64,000 bases of DNA from Planctomycetota bacterium (GTDB lineage Bacteria; Planctomycetota; UBA1135; GCA-002686595): NCBI GenBank assembly GCA_020638875.1, contig JACKHS010000002.1, positions 186,001 to 250,000 of the forward strand, read 5' to 3'. Positions 11,001 to 18,826 of this stretch are shown here, one piece after another; position 1 is the stretch's first letter; the number at the start of each line of letters is the position of its first letter. The position numbers were made by a program, and so were the translations under genes. The notes under the pieces were generated by a model. That model did not search any database, had not been told where the DNA came from, and worked only from the letters and a program-made list of their open reading frames with translations.

Positions 11001-11244
11001 GCTGTTCCTGAACGAGCTGCCGCTCGCGGGGATCGGGCACGACGAGCCCGGCCTCGCGCGGCTCGTGCGGGGCGACACCGCGCTGTGCCTCGACGAAGCG
11101 ATGGTGCACATGGGGCTCGCGAAGCGCCCCGCGCCGCTGGCGGTCGAGCGCGTCACGGAGCGCGTCATCGAGCGCTTCGAGCCCGAGCACGACGCCGCGC
11201 CCGACGCGGCCGGCGAGATCGGACTCGACGACCTGCCGTTCTGA
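8059..11244 (+). CDS. DinG/XPD-like DEAH helicase with a degenerate DnaQ-type exonuclease domain
   Basis: The 1061-residue protein is a superfamily 2 DNA helicase. Walker A is APTGTGKT (Lys349) and the DEAH box appears as DECEH (530-534). Cysteines in NYLCW and SCCRARDDRHTC fall where XPD/DinG proteins bind a 4Fe-4S cluster. The C-terminal motor contains LLGVDTFWYGADFPG and KFRQGFGRLMRR. The first ~120 residues align by pattern with the DnaQ exonuclease fused to Gram-positive DinG, but the catalytic Asp-x-Glu is replaced (FVTLWCSGEDP) and the later HNAxFD motif reads VSPEREEFERW, so nuclease activity is unlikely. Role: probably DNA repair or replication-fork processing. A GTG at 8032 would add nine residues and is a possible alternative start. 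Confidence 0.88.
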   Translation: METPREHDDREAPFDWRAGAPVAFVTLWCSGEDPGLDVLVRAQALRPRRDGAGWERLDLACELGADAPRERLERAFGALPEAQGSAEDCWRDVAAFVAGHVVVSPEREEFERWAAHLGGDFAAVPAGLGLCDAAALFFPGRLAQRGAALVADLVDGERASPAAVGPADVQAALAELVARLARLDDERFGVVVGLWLAAWRALLESDREAAALLERLLQLLYAPRRWSPAAPELGERAERAALPLEQVGFALDDLDPRWVEQADAFSAVAPLPPDLEQPLPFTPEDRAALDAIFREHLPASFEAERAADAGSSYRASQHEVAREVADTLGAPVRGDTRLLLVHAPTGTGKTLAYLVPALLWARRHEVRVGIATYTRALQEQAMDREVPRALAALRRAGAPAGFRITMLKGRENYLCWRALKLHVPEPGTSGEELLAYAQLVTFALTDGEGDLDRLPRRPPVTTSFERAHRAAQTDLLRQVRAQTSCCRARDDRHTCAAEGARRRAERSHLVLTNHSFALARQDFFQHVVFDECEHLHDQAHAAWSHSLDLSGAGAWIERLETGAGRRGLLRRLDRRLVPGTKSSEALALLRQKREELAAAHTELTRQVEAFVRWRAEALRERSEVDEHSLLREYAEREVGAPLVTARRRFHGAGVALEQRLAELGERLEEVAERRFARLRRALELARTELGELLEDVAAWMPIEEGQPAFKPRTFHDVEDAARGRVELAARVLLPNEYLGRFYYPRLASACFLSATTWLRGGFEAAKAYTGLDRAVEPGPDEERLPCELRTFRAPEVFDYSRVLVAVPRDAPSVSLDKEAFLGYVRDFVAQLGERTGGRILVLFTNAEDVKRVGARLEGWFRARRVPFWYQNMEGRAKEELSELFRRRRDSILLGVDTFWYGADFPGDTLEYLVIVRLPYGVPDRYHHAQCAVLGTAEQRRQIYLPRALAKFRQGFGRLMRRVSDRGCVFLLDHRVLDPRHRLFLNELPLAGIGHDEPGLARLVRGDTALCLDEAMVHMGLAKRPAPLAVERVTERVIERFEPEHDAAPDAAGEIGLDDLPF

Positions 11245-11271
11245 AGGCGGCGTGAGCGCGCGGTGAGCGCC

Positions 11272-11292
11272 GCGCGCAGGGTTGCTGCGCGC
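11272..11292 (+). terminator. Hairpin downstream of the DinG-like helicase
   Basis: GCGCGCAG (11272-11279) pairs exactly with CTGCGCGC (11285-11292) around a 5-base loop, 28 bases after the helicase stop. There is no T-run after it, so termination is only inferred from position. Confidence 0.4.
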
Positions 11293-11495
11293 AGCGTGAC
11301 TTCACGCGATCGCCGCGGACTCGCCGCCGGGGACGCACCGACCGTGCGCGGAGTCGTCACGCAGCGGCCGCATCCTCCGGGCGTCGGCGAGCGCTCGCGC
11401 GGTCCTGAAACGGGGCCCGCGACGCGCGCCGCACCTCGAGCGCGCACCGCGCGCGCACCACCCCCCCGGAGACACGACCTCCCTCATTCCATTCC

Positions 11496-13088
11496 ATGCG
11501 ACTCACCACGACCCTCACCGCTTCCGCGGGCGCGCTGCTGCTCGCCCCGCTCGCGCTCGCCGGCTCCGTGACCAGCGAGGCCCCCATGCTCGACACCACC
11601 GGCGCGGCCACGAACCAGGGCTGGACCGCCACGCCGATCTTCACCATCGGCGAGACGTCGGGCGCCTACCAGCCGGTCGGCATCCTCGACGGCATCGGCG
11701 CCTTCAAGAAGGGCGCGAACCGCGCCAAGGTGCTCGTGAACCACGAGCTCGGCGAGAACGTCGGCTACGCCTACACGCTGCACAACGGCACGCAGCTCAC
11801 CGGCGCGCGCGTCAGCGTCTTCGACGTGTCGCGCACCATCGACGGCCAGGGCAACCCGCAGCTCACGCTCCACAGCGTCGAGCCGGCCTTCACGCGCATC
11901 TACGACCGCGCGTACCAGGCGGTCACCGACCCCGCGCAGGTCAACGAGGACGGCGCCGGCATCGACGGCTTCGCGCGCTTCTGCTCGGCGCAGGGCGTCG
12001 CCGCCGGCACCTACGGCTTCGAGGACGACATCTTCTTCACCGGCGAGGAGTCCAGCGAGCCCTTCCACCCGCACGGCGGCACGGTCTGGGCGCTCGAGGT
12101 CGGCCGCAAGACGATGTGGGCCGCCCCGGCCGTCGGCCGCGGCGCGTGGGAGAACATGACGCCGCTCGAGACCGGCGACCCGAACACGGTCGCGCTGCTG
12201 CTCGGCGACGACACCGCCGGCGCGCCGCTGTACCTGTACGTCGGCGAGAAGAACGGCCTCGGCAGCAACCGCTTCCTCGACCGCAACGGCCTGCTCAAGG
12301 GCAAGCTCTACGGCTGGAAGGCGAACAACGGCGACCTGTCGCCCGAGCAGTTCAACACGATGAACAGCTTCCGCAGCGGCCAGTTCGTCGAGCTGACCGT
12401 GCAGAACGTCGCGATGGCCGGTCAGCCGGGCTACGACGCGCAGGGCTACGCGGACAGCAACACGCTGCGCGCCGAGGCCGCGACGCTGGGCTGCTTCGCC
12501 TTCTCGCGACCCGAGGACCTCGCCACCAACCCGCTGGACGGCACGCAGGCCGCCTTCAACTCGACCGGCCGCGGCAGCCTGTTCCCCTCGGACAACTGGG
12601 GCACGATCTACGCGCTCGACGTCGACTTCAGCGACCTCTCGTGCGACATCGTGATCCTGCACGACGCCGACTTCCTGCCGGTGTCGGACGCCGGCATCCG
12701 TAGCCCCGACAACATCGACTGGGCGGACAACGGCAAGCTCTACGTGCAGGAGGACCGCTCGACGAGCCCCGGCTCGCTGTTCGGCGGCACGACCGGCATC
12801 GAGGCCTCGGTGTGGGAGCTCGACCCGATCCTGCGCCGCGCCAAGCGCATCGCCACGATCGACCGCACGATCGTCGCGCCGGCCGGCACGACCGACTCGG
12901 GCGTCGCGGAGATCGGCCACTGGGAGAGCTCGGGCGTGCTCGACGTGACCGCGCTGTTCGAGACGCTGCCGGGTGAGCGCCTGCTGCTCGCCACCGTGCA
13001 GGCGCACGGCATCTCCGACGGTCCGATCGCGGCGGGCAACCTGGCCGAGGGCGGCCAGCTGCTGCTGCTGTCGAAGATCGGCGACTGA
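11496..13088 (+). CDS. Secreted PhoX-like protein (DUF839 family)
   Basis: The 530-residue product begins with a signal peptide (hydrophobic residues ~8-22, ending LALAG). The mature part shows the PhoX/DUF839 pattern: KVLVNHELG near the N-terminus, FARFCSAQG, DDIFFTGEE, and RSPDNIDWADNGKLYVQED in the C-terminal third. PhoX enzymes are calcium- and iron-dependent phosphatases folded as a beta-propeller, and the acidic residues in these blocks are candidate metal ligands. Many relatives are uncharacterised, so phosphatase activity is inferred. It is a single-gene unit with a long upstream region (11245-11495) and a very strong terminator hairpin downstream. It lacks the twin-arginine signal that classical PhoX proteins use. 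Confidence 0.85.
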   Translation: MRLTTTLTASAGALLLAPLALAGSVTSEAPMLDTTGAATNQGWTATPIFTIGETSGAYQPVGILDGIGAFKKGANRAKVLVNHELGENVGYAYTLHNGTQLTGARVSVFDVSRTIDGQGNPQLTLHSVEPAFTRIYDRAYQAVTDPAQVNEDGAGIDGFARFCSAQGVAAGTYGFEDDIFFTGEESSEPFHPHGGTVWALEVGRKTMWAAPAVGRGAWENMTPLETGDPNTVALLLGDDTAGAPLYLYVGEKNGLGSNRFLDRNGLLKGKLYGWKANNGDLSPEQFNTMNSFRSGQFVELTVQNVAMAGQPGYDAQGYADSNTLRAEAATLGCFAFSRPEDLATNPLDGTQAAFNSTGRGSLFPSDNWGTIYALDVDFSDLSCDIVILHDADFLPVSDAGIRSPDNIDWADNGKLYVQEDRSTSPGSLFGGTTGIEASVWELDPILRRAKRIATIDRTIVAPAGTTDSGVAEIGHWESSGVLDVTALFETLPGERLLLATVQAHGISDGPIAAGNLAEGGQLLLLSKIGD

Positions 13089-13121
13089 GCCGCGGCGCGC
13101 TCCGGCGCGCAGCCACCGCGC

Positions 13122-13155
13122 GGGGGCGGCGCGAGCTACGGCTCGCGCCGCCCCC
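13122..13155 (+). terminator. Perfect 15-bp hairpin with a UACG tetraloop
   Basis: Positions 13122-13136 and 13141-13155 are exact inverted repeats enclosing TACG. C-UACG-G is a member of the very stable UNCG tetraloop class. It lies 34 bases after the PhoX-like stop and between two convergent genes, so it could stop transcription from both sides. No T-run follows. Confidence 0.7.
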
Positions 13156-13277
13156 GCCGCGTTCCCGCGCGTCTGGCGCGGTCGATTCATGGAGCCGCGA
13201 AGTACCGCCAGGGGCCGAGAGGCCGGCGACGCCGGCCGGTTGCGAAGGCTGGCGGGCGCGTTCGGGAATCGTCCGGG

Positions 13278-13775
13278 CTAGCCGCCCGCCGCCTCGAGCG
13301 CGGTCAGGTACAGGCGCAGGTCGAGCTCGAGCTGGTGGTAGTCCGGCTCCATGTGCTCGCACAGCCGGTAGAAGTCGCGGTCGTGCTCGGCGTGCCGCGT
13401 GTGCGCCAGCTCGTGCACGACGATCGCGCGCAGGAAGGCCGCCGGCGCGTCCTTGAACACGCTCGCGACGCGCAGCTCGCGCTTCTTGACGAGCTTGGCG
13501 CCGTGAGCGCGCGTCGCGGTGACGTGCAGGCCGAGCGCGTTGTGCACGACGTGCAGCTTGTCGTCGTAGAGCACCTTCCCCAGCGGCGGCGCGGTGCGCA
13601 TCCAGCGCGCCTTCAGCTCCTGCGCGTAGGCGAAGAGCGCCTTGTTGGAGCGCACGTCGTGGCGCTCGGGGTAGCGCGCGGCGAGGCGCGGTCCGAGCTC
13701 GCCGCTCGCGAGCAGCTCGGCCGCGCGCGCGACGAGTTGCGGCGGGTAGCCGGCGAGGTAGGGCAGCTCGTGCAT
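13278..13775 (-). CDS. YgjP/DUF45-type zinc metallopeptidase
   Basis: The 165-residue protein carries the zinc-binding motif HELAH (His121, Glu122, His125) in AIVVHELAHTRHAEHDRDFY, with a further His131 as a candidate third ligand. This block, and the small soluble size, match the YgjP-like or WLM group of M48-related metallopeptidases. Substrates of this family are not well known. There is no signal peptide, so it should be cytoplasmic. It is divergent from prmA with 119 bases between starts, and a TACGCT hexamer ends 8 bases before its ATG. Convergent with the PhoX-like gene. Confidence 0.85.
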   Translation of the reverse strand: MHELPYLAGYPPQLVARAAELLASGELGPRLAARYPERHDVRSNKALFAYAQELKARWMRTAPPLGKVLYDDKLHVVHNALGLHVTATRAHGAKLVKKRELRVASVFKDAPAAFLRAIVVHELAHTRHAEHDRDFYRLCEHMEPDYHQLELDLRLYLTALEAAGG

Positions 13776-13783
13776 CGCCGCAG

Positions 13784-13789
13784 AGCGTA
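13784..13789 (-). promoter_or_regulatory. Candidate -10 element for a leaderless metallopeptidase transcript
   Basis: TACGCT on the minus strand ends 8 bases before the ATG at 13775. It is weaker than most of the set. Confidence 0.35.
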
Positions 13790-13881
13790 CGCGCCGCGGC
13801 GGCGCACGGCGCGAGGTCGTCCGCCGAACGCATGCCGCGGCGGCCCGTGCCCCGCGCCGCGGGACTTCCCGCGCGGGCTGC

Positions 13882-13887
13882 TATGCT
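13882..13887 (+). promoter_or_regulatory. Candidate -10 element for a leaderless prmA transcript
   Basis: TATGCT ends 7 bases before the ATG at 13895. No Shine-Dalgarno sequence lies in the 7-base gap. Confidence 0.45.
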
Positions 13888-13894
13888 GCGCCGC

Positions 13895-14827
13895 ATGACG
13901 ACGTCCCCGACGCCCCGCAAGCCGCTGACCTGGACCGAGGTCCGCGTGCTCGTGCCCGCCGGCTGGCAGGAGCTGGTCGCCGAGGTCATCACCCTCGGCC
14001 CCTGCACGAGCGCCGCCTTCGGCCGGCCCAACCTCGGCGTCGACGAGGCGCCGGAGGGCTTCGACTGGGTGCGCACCTTCCTGCCCTCGCACGCCGACGA
14101 CGAGGCTGCGCGCGCGCAGCTCCGCGCGGCCATCGCGGGGCTCGCCGAGGCCACCGGCTGCGACGAGCTCGCCGGCCTCGAGCCGACGTTCAAGCCGCTG
14201 CCGCCCGAGGACTACGCCACGTCGTGGAAGAAGAGCTGGAAGCCCTTCCGCGTCGGGCCGCTGTGCCTGCTGCCGCCGTGGGACGCGCGCGAGGTGCGCG
14301 CGGGCGAGCGGCGCTTCACGATCGAGCCCGGCGGCTCGTTCGGCTCCGGCCGGCACGCGACGACGCGCACGTGCCTGCGCGTGCTGACGCGCCGCATCCG
14401 CGGCGGCGAGCGCGTGCTCGACGCCGGCTCGGGCAGCGGCATCCTCTCGGTCGCGGCCGCGCTGCTCGGCGCGCGCGCGGCGCTCGGCTTCGACGTGGAC
14501 CCCAACAGCGAGGTCGCGGGCGCGCTGCTGGCGCAGGACAACGACGTCACCGCGCGCTGCACCTTCCGCACCGGCGGCTTCGAGAGCCTCGCGCCCGACG
14601 AGCGCGACTACGACGTCGTGCTCGCGAACATCTACTCGGACGTGATCCAGGAGCACGCTGCGGACCTGCGCGAGCGGCTCTCGCCGACGGGCTGGTTCGC
14701 GTTCAGCGGCTGTCCCGCGCACCACGAGGCCGCGACGCTCGCGGCGATCGAGGCCGCCGGTCTCGCGCTCGACGAGCACCTCGTGCGCGGCCGCTGGCAC
14801 ACCTTCGTCGGGCGTCGCGCCCGCTGA
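13895..14827 (+). CDS. prmA: Ribosomal protein L11 methyltransferase
   Basis: The 310-residue enzyme should transfer methyl groups from S-adenosylmethionine to ribosomal protein L11. The N-terminal third is the substrate-recognition domain, ending in the WKKSWKPF block (111-118) typical of PrmA. The catalytic domain has IEPGGSFGSGRHATT (about 143-157), SAM motif VLDAGSGSG (174-182), FDVDPN, and VLANIYSDVI in place of the usual ANI motif. The start at 13895 was chosen over an upstream ATG because the hexamer TATGCT sits 7 bases before it and homology begins soon after. It overlaps nothing and converges with the downstream lipoprotein gene, 13 bases apart. Confidence 0.93.
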   Translation: MTTSPTPRKPLTWTEVRVLVPAGWQELVAEVITLGPCTSAAFGRPNLGVDEAPEGFDWVRTFLPSHADDEAARAQLRAAIAGLAEATGCDELAGLEPTFKPLPPEDYATSWKKSWKPFRVGPLCLLPPWDAREVRAGERRFTIEPGGSFGSGRHATTRTCLRVLTRRIRGGERVLDAGSGSGILSVAAALLGARAALGFDVDPNSEVAGALLAQDNDVTARCTFRTGGFESLAPDERDYDVVLANIYSDVIQEHAADLRERLSPTGWFAFSGCPAHHEAATLAAIEAAGLALDEHLVRGRWHTFVGRRAR

Positions 14828-14840
14828 ACGCGCCGCGCGC

Positions 14841-15908
14841 TCAGGGAACGAGCGGGCGCGCGTGCAGCTCGTCCCAGACCGCGAGCGCGGGCTTCGGCGT
14901 GAAGTCGGACGTGCACAGCCCGATGCTCGTGAACAGCGGCAGGTTGGCGGGCTGCGGCTGCGGCCACTGCGTGAGATCGGGGTCGGCGAACAGGAGCTGC
15001 AGCCACGCGAAGGCGTCGACGCCGTCGAGCAGCGCCGCCTGGACGCGCAGGTAGTCGGCCTGCCGCGCCGGCGTCGAGCTGACGGTCCCGACCGACGCGC
15101 TGGTCCAGCCGCCCTCGGCGACGAAGCTCGGCAGGCCGGCCTCGTCGACGAGACGCGCGTAGTAGTCGCTCGGCAGGTCGGCGGGCGTGGCGTGGACGAA
15201 GTACGGGTACGACGACAGCCCCAGGGCCTCGGCGAACGGGAAGTCGCACACGTCCTGCGCGATGCCGAGGTACGGCTCGCTGGTGAACAGCCCCCACGCG
15301 GTCTCGACCTGCACGCTCACGAACAGCGTCGGCGGCGTCGCGCGCGTCCCGACGTCCTGGGCGATCGCGTTGGCGGTGGTGACGACGGCGTCGTAGAGGG
15401 TCGGCGGCGCGACGCGCCGGATCAGGTTGGTCTCGGCCGCGCAGCCGAGGTACTCCGGCTGCAGGAGGTCGACGACGGCCAGGGCGTAGGCGCGCGCCGC
15501 GTCCCGCACCTCGGGCTCCGCCAGGCTGCGGCCCAGGTCGCGCAACTGCGGCGCTTCCTCGCTCCGCGACAGCCCGTCGGTCAGGTCGATCATGAAGAAC
15601 AGGCCGACGCCGCGCTGCCGCATGTAGTCGACGAGGCCGACCTTCTCGTCCTGGACGATCTGCTCGGGCGGCGTGCCCGCGAGGAGCTCGGTCCACGGCA
15701 GCTCCTCGTGGATCACGGCGAACTCGGCGCGCTGGCTCCACAGGTCGACACCTTGCAGGACGGCGGGTGTCGTCAGCACGGGCGGCGTCGGCGCGAAGCC
15801 CATGGCCCACGTGCGCGTCGTCGCCGGCGGCGGCGACTCCTCGCCGGCCGCGCACGCCGCGGCGAGGGCGCAGAGGAGGACGGCCGAGGAGCGCCGGACG
15901 AGGCCCAT
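14841..15908 (-). CDS. Lipoprotein with a glycoside-hydrolase-like TIM-barrel pattern
   Basis: The 355-residue protein starts with a lipoprotein signal (LLCALAAACAAG, a lipobox ending at Cys). The rest alternates strands and helices as in a TIM barrel. CAAETNLIRR resembles the acid/base E-N motif after strand four, and SFVAEGGW resembles the nucleophile strand seven of clan A glycosidases. Other barrel-like blocks are FFMIDLTDGLSRSE and LGLSSYPYF. I cannot assign a numbered glycoside hydrolase family. It is divergent from the glycosyltransferase with 72 bases between start codons, and both sides carry a TATCCT hexamer close to the start. A role in trimming surface glycans is a guess from context. 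Confidence 0.7.
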   Translation of the reverse strand: MGLVRRSSAVLLCALAAACAAGEESPPPATTRTWAMGFAPTPPVLTTPAVLQGVDLWSQRAEFAVIHEELPWTELLAGTPPEQIVQDEKVGLVDYMRQRGVGLFFMIDLTDGLSRSEEAPQLRDLGRSLAEPEVRDAARAYALAVVDLLQPEYLGCAAETNLIRRVAPPTLYDAVVTTANAIAQDVGTRATPPTLFVSVQVETAWGLFTSEPYLGIAQDVCDFPFAEALGLSSYPYFVHATPADLPSDYYARLVDEAGLPSFVAEGGWTSASVGTVSSTPARQADYLRVQAALLDGVDAFAWLQLLFADPDLTQWPQPQPANLPLFTSIGLCTSDFTPKPALAVWDELHARPLVP

Positions 15909-15916
15909 GTCGGCGC

Positions 15917-15922
15917 AGGATA
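15917..15922 (-). promoter_or_regulatory. Candidate -10 element for a leaderless lipoprotein transcript
   Basis: TATCCT on the minus strand ends 8 bases before the ATG at 15908. The same hexamer serves the divergent gene. Confidence 0.45.
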
Positions 15923-15967
15923 GGCGATCCCGCCGAGCAGACCAATCGCGTCGCGTGGGCGAGCGCG

Positions 15968-15973
15968 TATCCT
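15968..15973 (+). promoter_or_regulatory. Candidate -10 element for a leaderless glycosyltransferase transcript
   Basis: TATCCT ends 7 bases before the GTG start at 15981, with no Shine-Dalgarno sequence between. Confidence 0.45.
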
Positions 15974-15980
15974 GCGCGGC

Positions 15981-17180
15981 GTGAACGTCCTCTTCCTGTC
16001 CCAGCGGGTCCCCTACCCGCCCAACCGCGGCGACAAGATCACGACCTGGCGGCTCGTCGAGCGCCTGCGGCGCGCGCACGAGGTGCGCGTCGTGGCCTTC
16101 GCGCACGACCCCGCGGACGAGAAGGCCGCGCGCGACCTCGAGGCGATGGGCATCCCCGTCGCCGCGGTGCCCTACGACGACCGCTGGAAGAAGCTGACGT
16201 CGCTGCCGCTGCTGCTGACGTCGACGCCGCTCACGCTGGGCGTGTACGGCTCGCGCGAGCTGCAACGCGAGGTCGACGCGCTCTCGGGGTGGGCCGACAT
16301 GGCCTACGCCTACTCGTCGTCCATGGGCGCGTTCCTCGAGCGCCACGCGCACCTGCCGCGCGTGATGCACCTCGGCGAGCTCGACTCCGACAAGTGGCGG
16401 CAGTACTCCGAGCGCACCGGCTGGCCGATGAGCTGGGTCTACCGCCGCGAGTGGCGCACGCTGCTCGAGTTCGAGCGCCGCATCGCGCACGCCTTCACCG
16501 AGAACGTGCTCTGCACGCCGCTCGAGCAGCGCATCTTCCAGGAGCAGATCCCCGGCGCGTCGTCGGTGGTGCTGCGCAACGGCGTCGACCTCGAGGCCTT
16601 CGCGCCCGCGCCCGAGCTGGCCGAGCCAGACCACCTCGTGTTCACCGGGGTGATGAACTACTACCCCAACGTCGACGGGTGCGTGTGGTTCGTGGACGAG
16701 GTGCTGCCGCTCGTGCGCGAGCGCCATCCGGCCGCGCGCTTCACGATCATCGGCGCGCACCCCTCGCCGGAGGTGAAGGCGCTCGAGAAGGTCGCGGGCG
16801 TACGCGTGACCGGCTTCGTCGACAGCGTGACCGAGTGGGTGCACAAGGGCGCCGTCGCCGTCGCGCCGCTGCGCATCGCGCGCGGTATCCAGAACAAGGT
16901 GCTCGAGGCGATGGCGTGCGGGCTGCCCGTCGTGGGCACGACCTCCGCCACGCAGGGCGTCGAGGGCGCCCCCGGCCGCGACTACCTCGTCGCGGACGAC
17001 GCGCGGCTCTTCGCCGACCACGTCTGCGCGCTGCTGGGCGACCCCGCGCGCGCCCGCGCCCTGGGCGGCGCCGCGCGCGCGTTCGTCGAGCAGAACTACA
17101 CTTGGGAGACCGTCTTCCGCCCCCTCGACGACATCGTGGCCAAGTGCGCCGCGACCCGCCCCTCCGCCGACCGAACATGA
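15981..17180 (+). CDS. GT4-like glycosyltransferase, PEP-CTERM/exopolysaccharide-associated type
   Basis: The 399-residue protein is a GT-B glycosyltransferase. It opens with VLFLSQRVPYPPNRGDKI, the hallmark of the sugar transferase family often found with PEP-CTERM or EpsH1 exopolysaccharide loci. The C-terminal half has LVFTGVMNYYPNVDG, the nucleotide-sugar region with PLRIARGIQNKVLEAMACGLPV, and VEQNYTWE near the end. It probably transfers a sugar from a nucleotide donor onto a lipid or polysaccharide acceptor at the cytoplasmic membrane. It starts with GTG, and its stop overlaps the next start as ATGA, so it is translationally coupled to the methyltransferase. No exosortase or polysaccharide polymerase lies in the window. 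Confidence 0.88.
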   Translation: MNVLFLSQRVPYPPNRGDKITTWRLVERLRRAHEVRVVAFAHDPADEKAARDLEAMGIPVAAVPYDDRWKKLTSLPLLLTSTPLTLGVYGSRELQREVDALSGWADMAYAYSSSMGAFLERHAHLPRVMHLGELDSDKWRQYSERTGWPMSWVYRREWRTLLEFERRIAHAFTENVLCTPLEQRIFQEQIPGASSVVLRNGVDLEAFAPAPELAEPDHLVFTGVMNYYPNVDGCVWFVDEVLPLVRERHPAARFTIIGAHPSPEVKALEKVAGVRVTGFVDSVTEWVHKGAVAVAPLRIARGIQNKVLEAMACGLPVVGTTSATQGVEGAPGRDYLVADDARLFADHVCALLGDPARARALGGAARAFVEQNYTWETVFRPLDDIVAKCAATRPSADRT

Positions 17181-17863
17181 GCCACGAACGCATCGCCTCG
17201 ACCTTCGACGAGTGGGCCCACAGCGGCCGCGGCGAGAACATGGAGTACGGCCACGGCGACGTGGTCGCGCAGGTGCTCGACGAGCTGAGCATCCGCGCCG
17301 GCTTCCAGGTGCTCGACCTGGGCTGCGGCGTCGGCTGGGCCACGCGCCTGCTCGCGCAGGCCGCACCCGGCGTGCAGGCCATCGGCGTCGACGTCTCGCC
17401 GGCCATGGTCGCGGAGGCCGAGAAGCTCTCCTCGCTGCGCATCCGCGCGCGCTACGAGGTCGGCCGCTTCGAGGCGCTCGACTTCAACGACGGCAAGTTC
17501 GACCTCGTCTTCTCGATGGAGGCGATCTACTACTCGCCCGACCTCGCCAAGGCGCTCTCCGAGGTCCACCGCGTGCTCAAGCCCGGCGGCCGCGCCGAGA
17601 TCGTGCTCGACTGCTACCAGGGCCGCCCCTCGACCGAGCACTGGTCCGAGGCCGTCGGCCTGCACCTGCACGTGCTCTCCGAGGCCGATTGGGAGGCCGC
17701 CTTCAAGACCGCCGGCTTCACCTCCGTCGAGCTGCGCCACGTCCTCGATCGCCGCGGCGCCGGCGACGCCTCCGACTTCGAGCCCGGCCGCTGTTTCCAC
17801 GACTTCGCCAGCTACGCGGCGTACCACGACGCGGGCAGCCTGTGGATCCGGGCGGTGAAGTAG
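17177..17863 (+). CDS. Class I SAM-dependent methyltransferase
   Basis: The 228-residue enzyme has a Methyltransf_11-type core: motif I VLDLGCGVGWATRLL (45-59), IGVDVSPAMV at the end of strand two, and FDLVFSMEAIYYSPD followed by EVHRVLKPGG. The N-terminal FDEWAHSGRGENME resembles lipid or small-molecule methyltransferases of the UbiE/sterol type. Its start overlaps the glycosyltransferase stop by four bases (ATGA), so the two are made together and it may methylate the same glycan or a lipid carrier. Substrate unknown. It is the last recognisable gene before the low-GC stretch. Confidence 0.88.
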   Translation: MSHERIASTFDEWAHSGRGENMEYGHGDVVAQVLDELSIRAGFQVLDLGCGVGWATRLLAQAAPGVQAIGVDVSPAMVAEAEKLSSLRIRARYEVGRFEALDFNDGKFDLVFSMEAIYYSPDLAKALSEVHRVLKPGGRAEIVLDCYQGRPSTEHWSEAVGLHLHVLSEADWEAAFKTAGFTSVELRHVLDRRGAGDASDFEPGRCFHDFASYAAYHDAGSLWIRAVK

Positions 17864-18574
17864 CGCGGCGCGGCGCGTAGCGCCAGCTGCCGCGAAAAGT
17901 GCCGAATGCGAGCGCCACGAAGGGACCCGCGATCACCAGCACTCGTCAAGCTACGAGGGCGTACCCACGCCGTGGTTGCTGGAACTCGCTCGCCGGGTCG
18001 ATCGTCACACTCACGACCGCCAGGAGCCCCGTGAGACAGGCGAGTCCGCCGTTCAAGGTCCGGCGACGTCCGAGCATCTTGGATGAGTCGGCCCGGACGA
18101 CTTGCGATGAGGAACAGTGTCCACGCAATGTGGCCGCCAATACCCCGGAGACGTAGGACGTGCGCGGAGCTCTCGGGGGTCGGCCTCGGCGTTCACGATC
18201 CATGAAGTTTGCGGGCAGATGTTCTGAGGGGACTTCCCCGGAGTTCTGTTGGATGCCTCAGAGTCTGCGACGCCGCGACTTCGAGTCCACTGTGCCTCGT
18301 AGTTGCAGAGTGCTGCGTGACGCTTCGCGACGCGGACACCCAGCGATTCGAGCGAACAGGCACCCTAGCTGCAGCGCTTGGCACTGACCACGATGTGGTG
18401 GGAGCTAGCCGCCAGACCCAATACACAAGCTGACTACGGATGGGGTCGCGGCGTCTGCTATCAACGATTTCGGGGACCTCTCGTAGAGAGTTCGACACGA
18501 CTCATGATGCATTACGTATGCTCCGAGCTGAACCGCCCGCACCGCTCGACCCACCCATAACCCAGGCTCGCCAA
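17864..18574. other. Gene-poor, lower-GC stretch
   Basis: This 711-base stretch has no open frame that I can support as an intact gene. GC is clearly below its surroundings: positions 18241-18300 are 36/60 G+C by hand count. Fragments of hydrophobic coding on the minus strand (17880-18190) are described separately. I see no tRNA, transposase or repeat. Confidence 0.6.
17880..18190 (-). pseudogene. Possible decayed small membrane protein
   Basis: Three hydrophobic segments follow each other on the minus strand but not in one open frame. HIAWTLFLIASRPGRL is read in one frame around 18090-18140. GLACLTGLLAVVSVTIDP is read in a second frame around 17995-18050. LVIAGPFVALAFGTF follows in that second frame after an in-frame TGA at 17946-17948. 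The pattern suggests a small multi-spanning protein broken by a frameshift and a stop codon. The family is unknown, and the reading could be accidental. Confidence 0.25.
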
Positions 18575-18826
18575 ATGCCCTGCATCTACGTCCTGCCCAG
18601 AAACATCGAGACTCATTCTGTCCTGGTCGGATTTCTCGTCCTGGACGCCCGCAGGTGCGGGGTCTCGATCTACAAGATGGAGAAGGGCCACGAACGGGAG
18701 CCCATACTCGTCGAGGACATGGCGCGCGAGATCACTGGCTTCATGGACCATGAGCCGGGCGCCACGGTGTACGAGGGGGACACGGTCGGAGTGGTCCTCG
18801 CCCCACCCTTTTTCCCCCCTGCGTAG
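18575..18826 (+). CDS. Small hypothetical protein in the low-GC stretch
   Basis: An 83-residue frame starts at ATG 18575 (MPCIYVLPRNIET) and ends PPFFPPA. It has a soluble, strand-rich look (HSVLVGFLVLD, GATVYEGDTVGVVLAPP) with no signal peptide or known motif. An opposite-strand frame overlaps it (18512-18871) but has a less protein-like composition. No Shine-Dalgarno sequence precedes it, and its base composition differs from typical genes in the window. It may be a recently acquired gene, a remnant, or not coding. Confidence 0.35.
   Translation: MPCIYVLPRNIETHSVLVGFLVLDARRCGVSIYKMEKGHEREPILVEDMAREITGFMDHEPGATVYEGDTVGVVLAPPFFPPA

Noticed and set aside
18262..18300. A T-arm-like sequence, CTTCGAGTCC, in the gene-poor stretch
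   Set aside because: No matching acceptor stem, D-arm or anticodon arm could be placed around it, so a tRNA is not supported.
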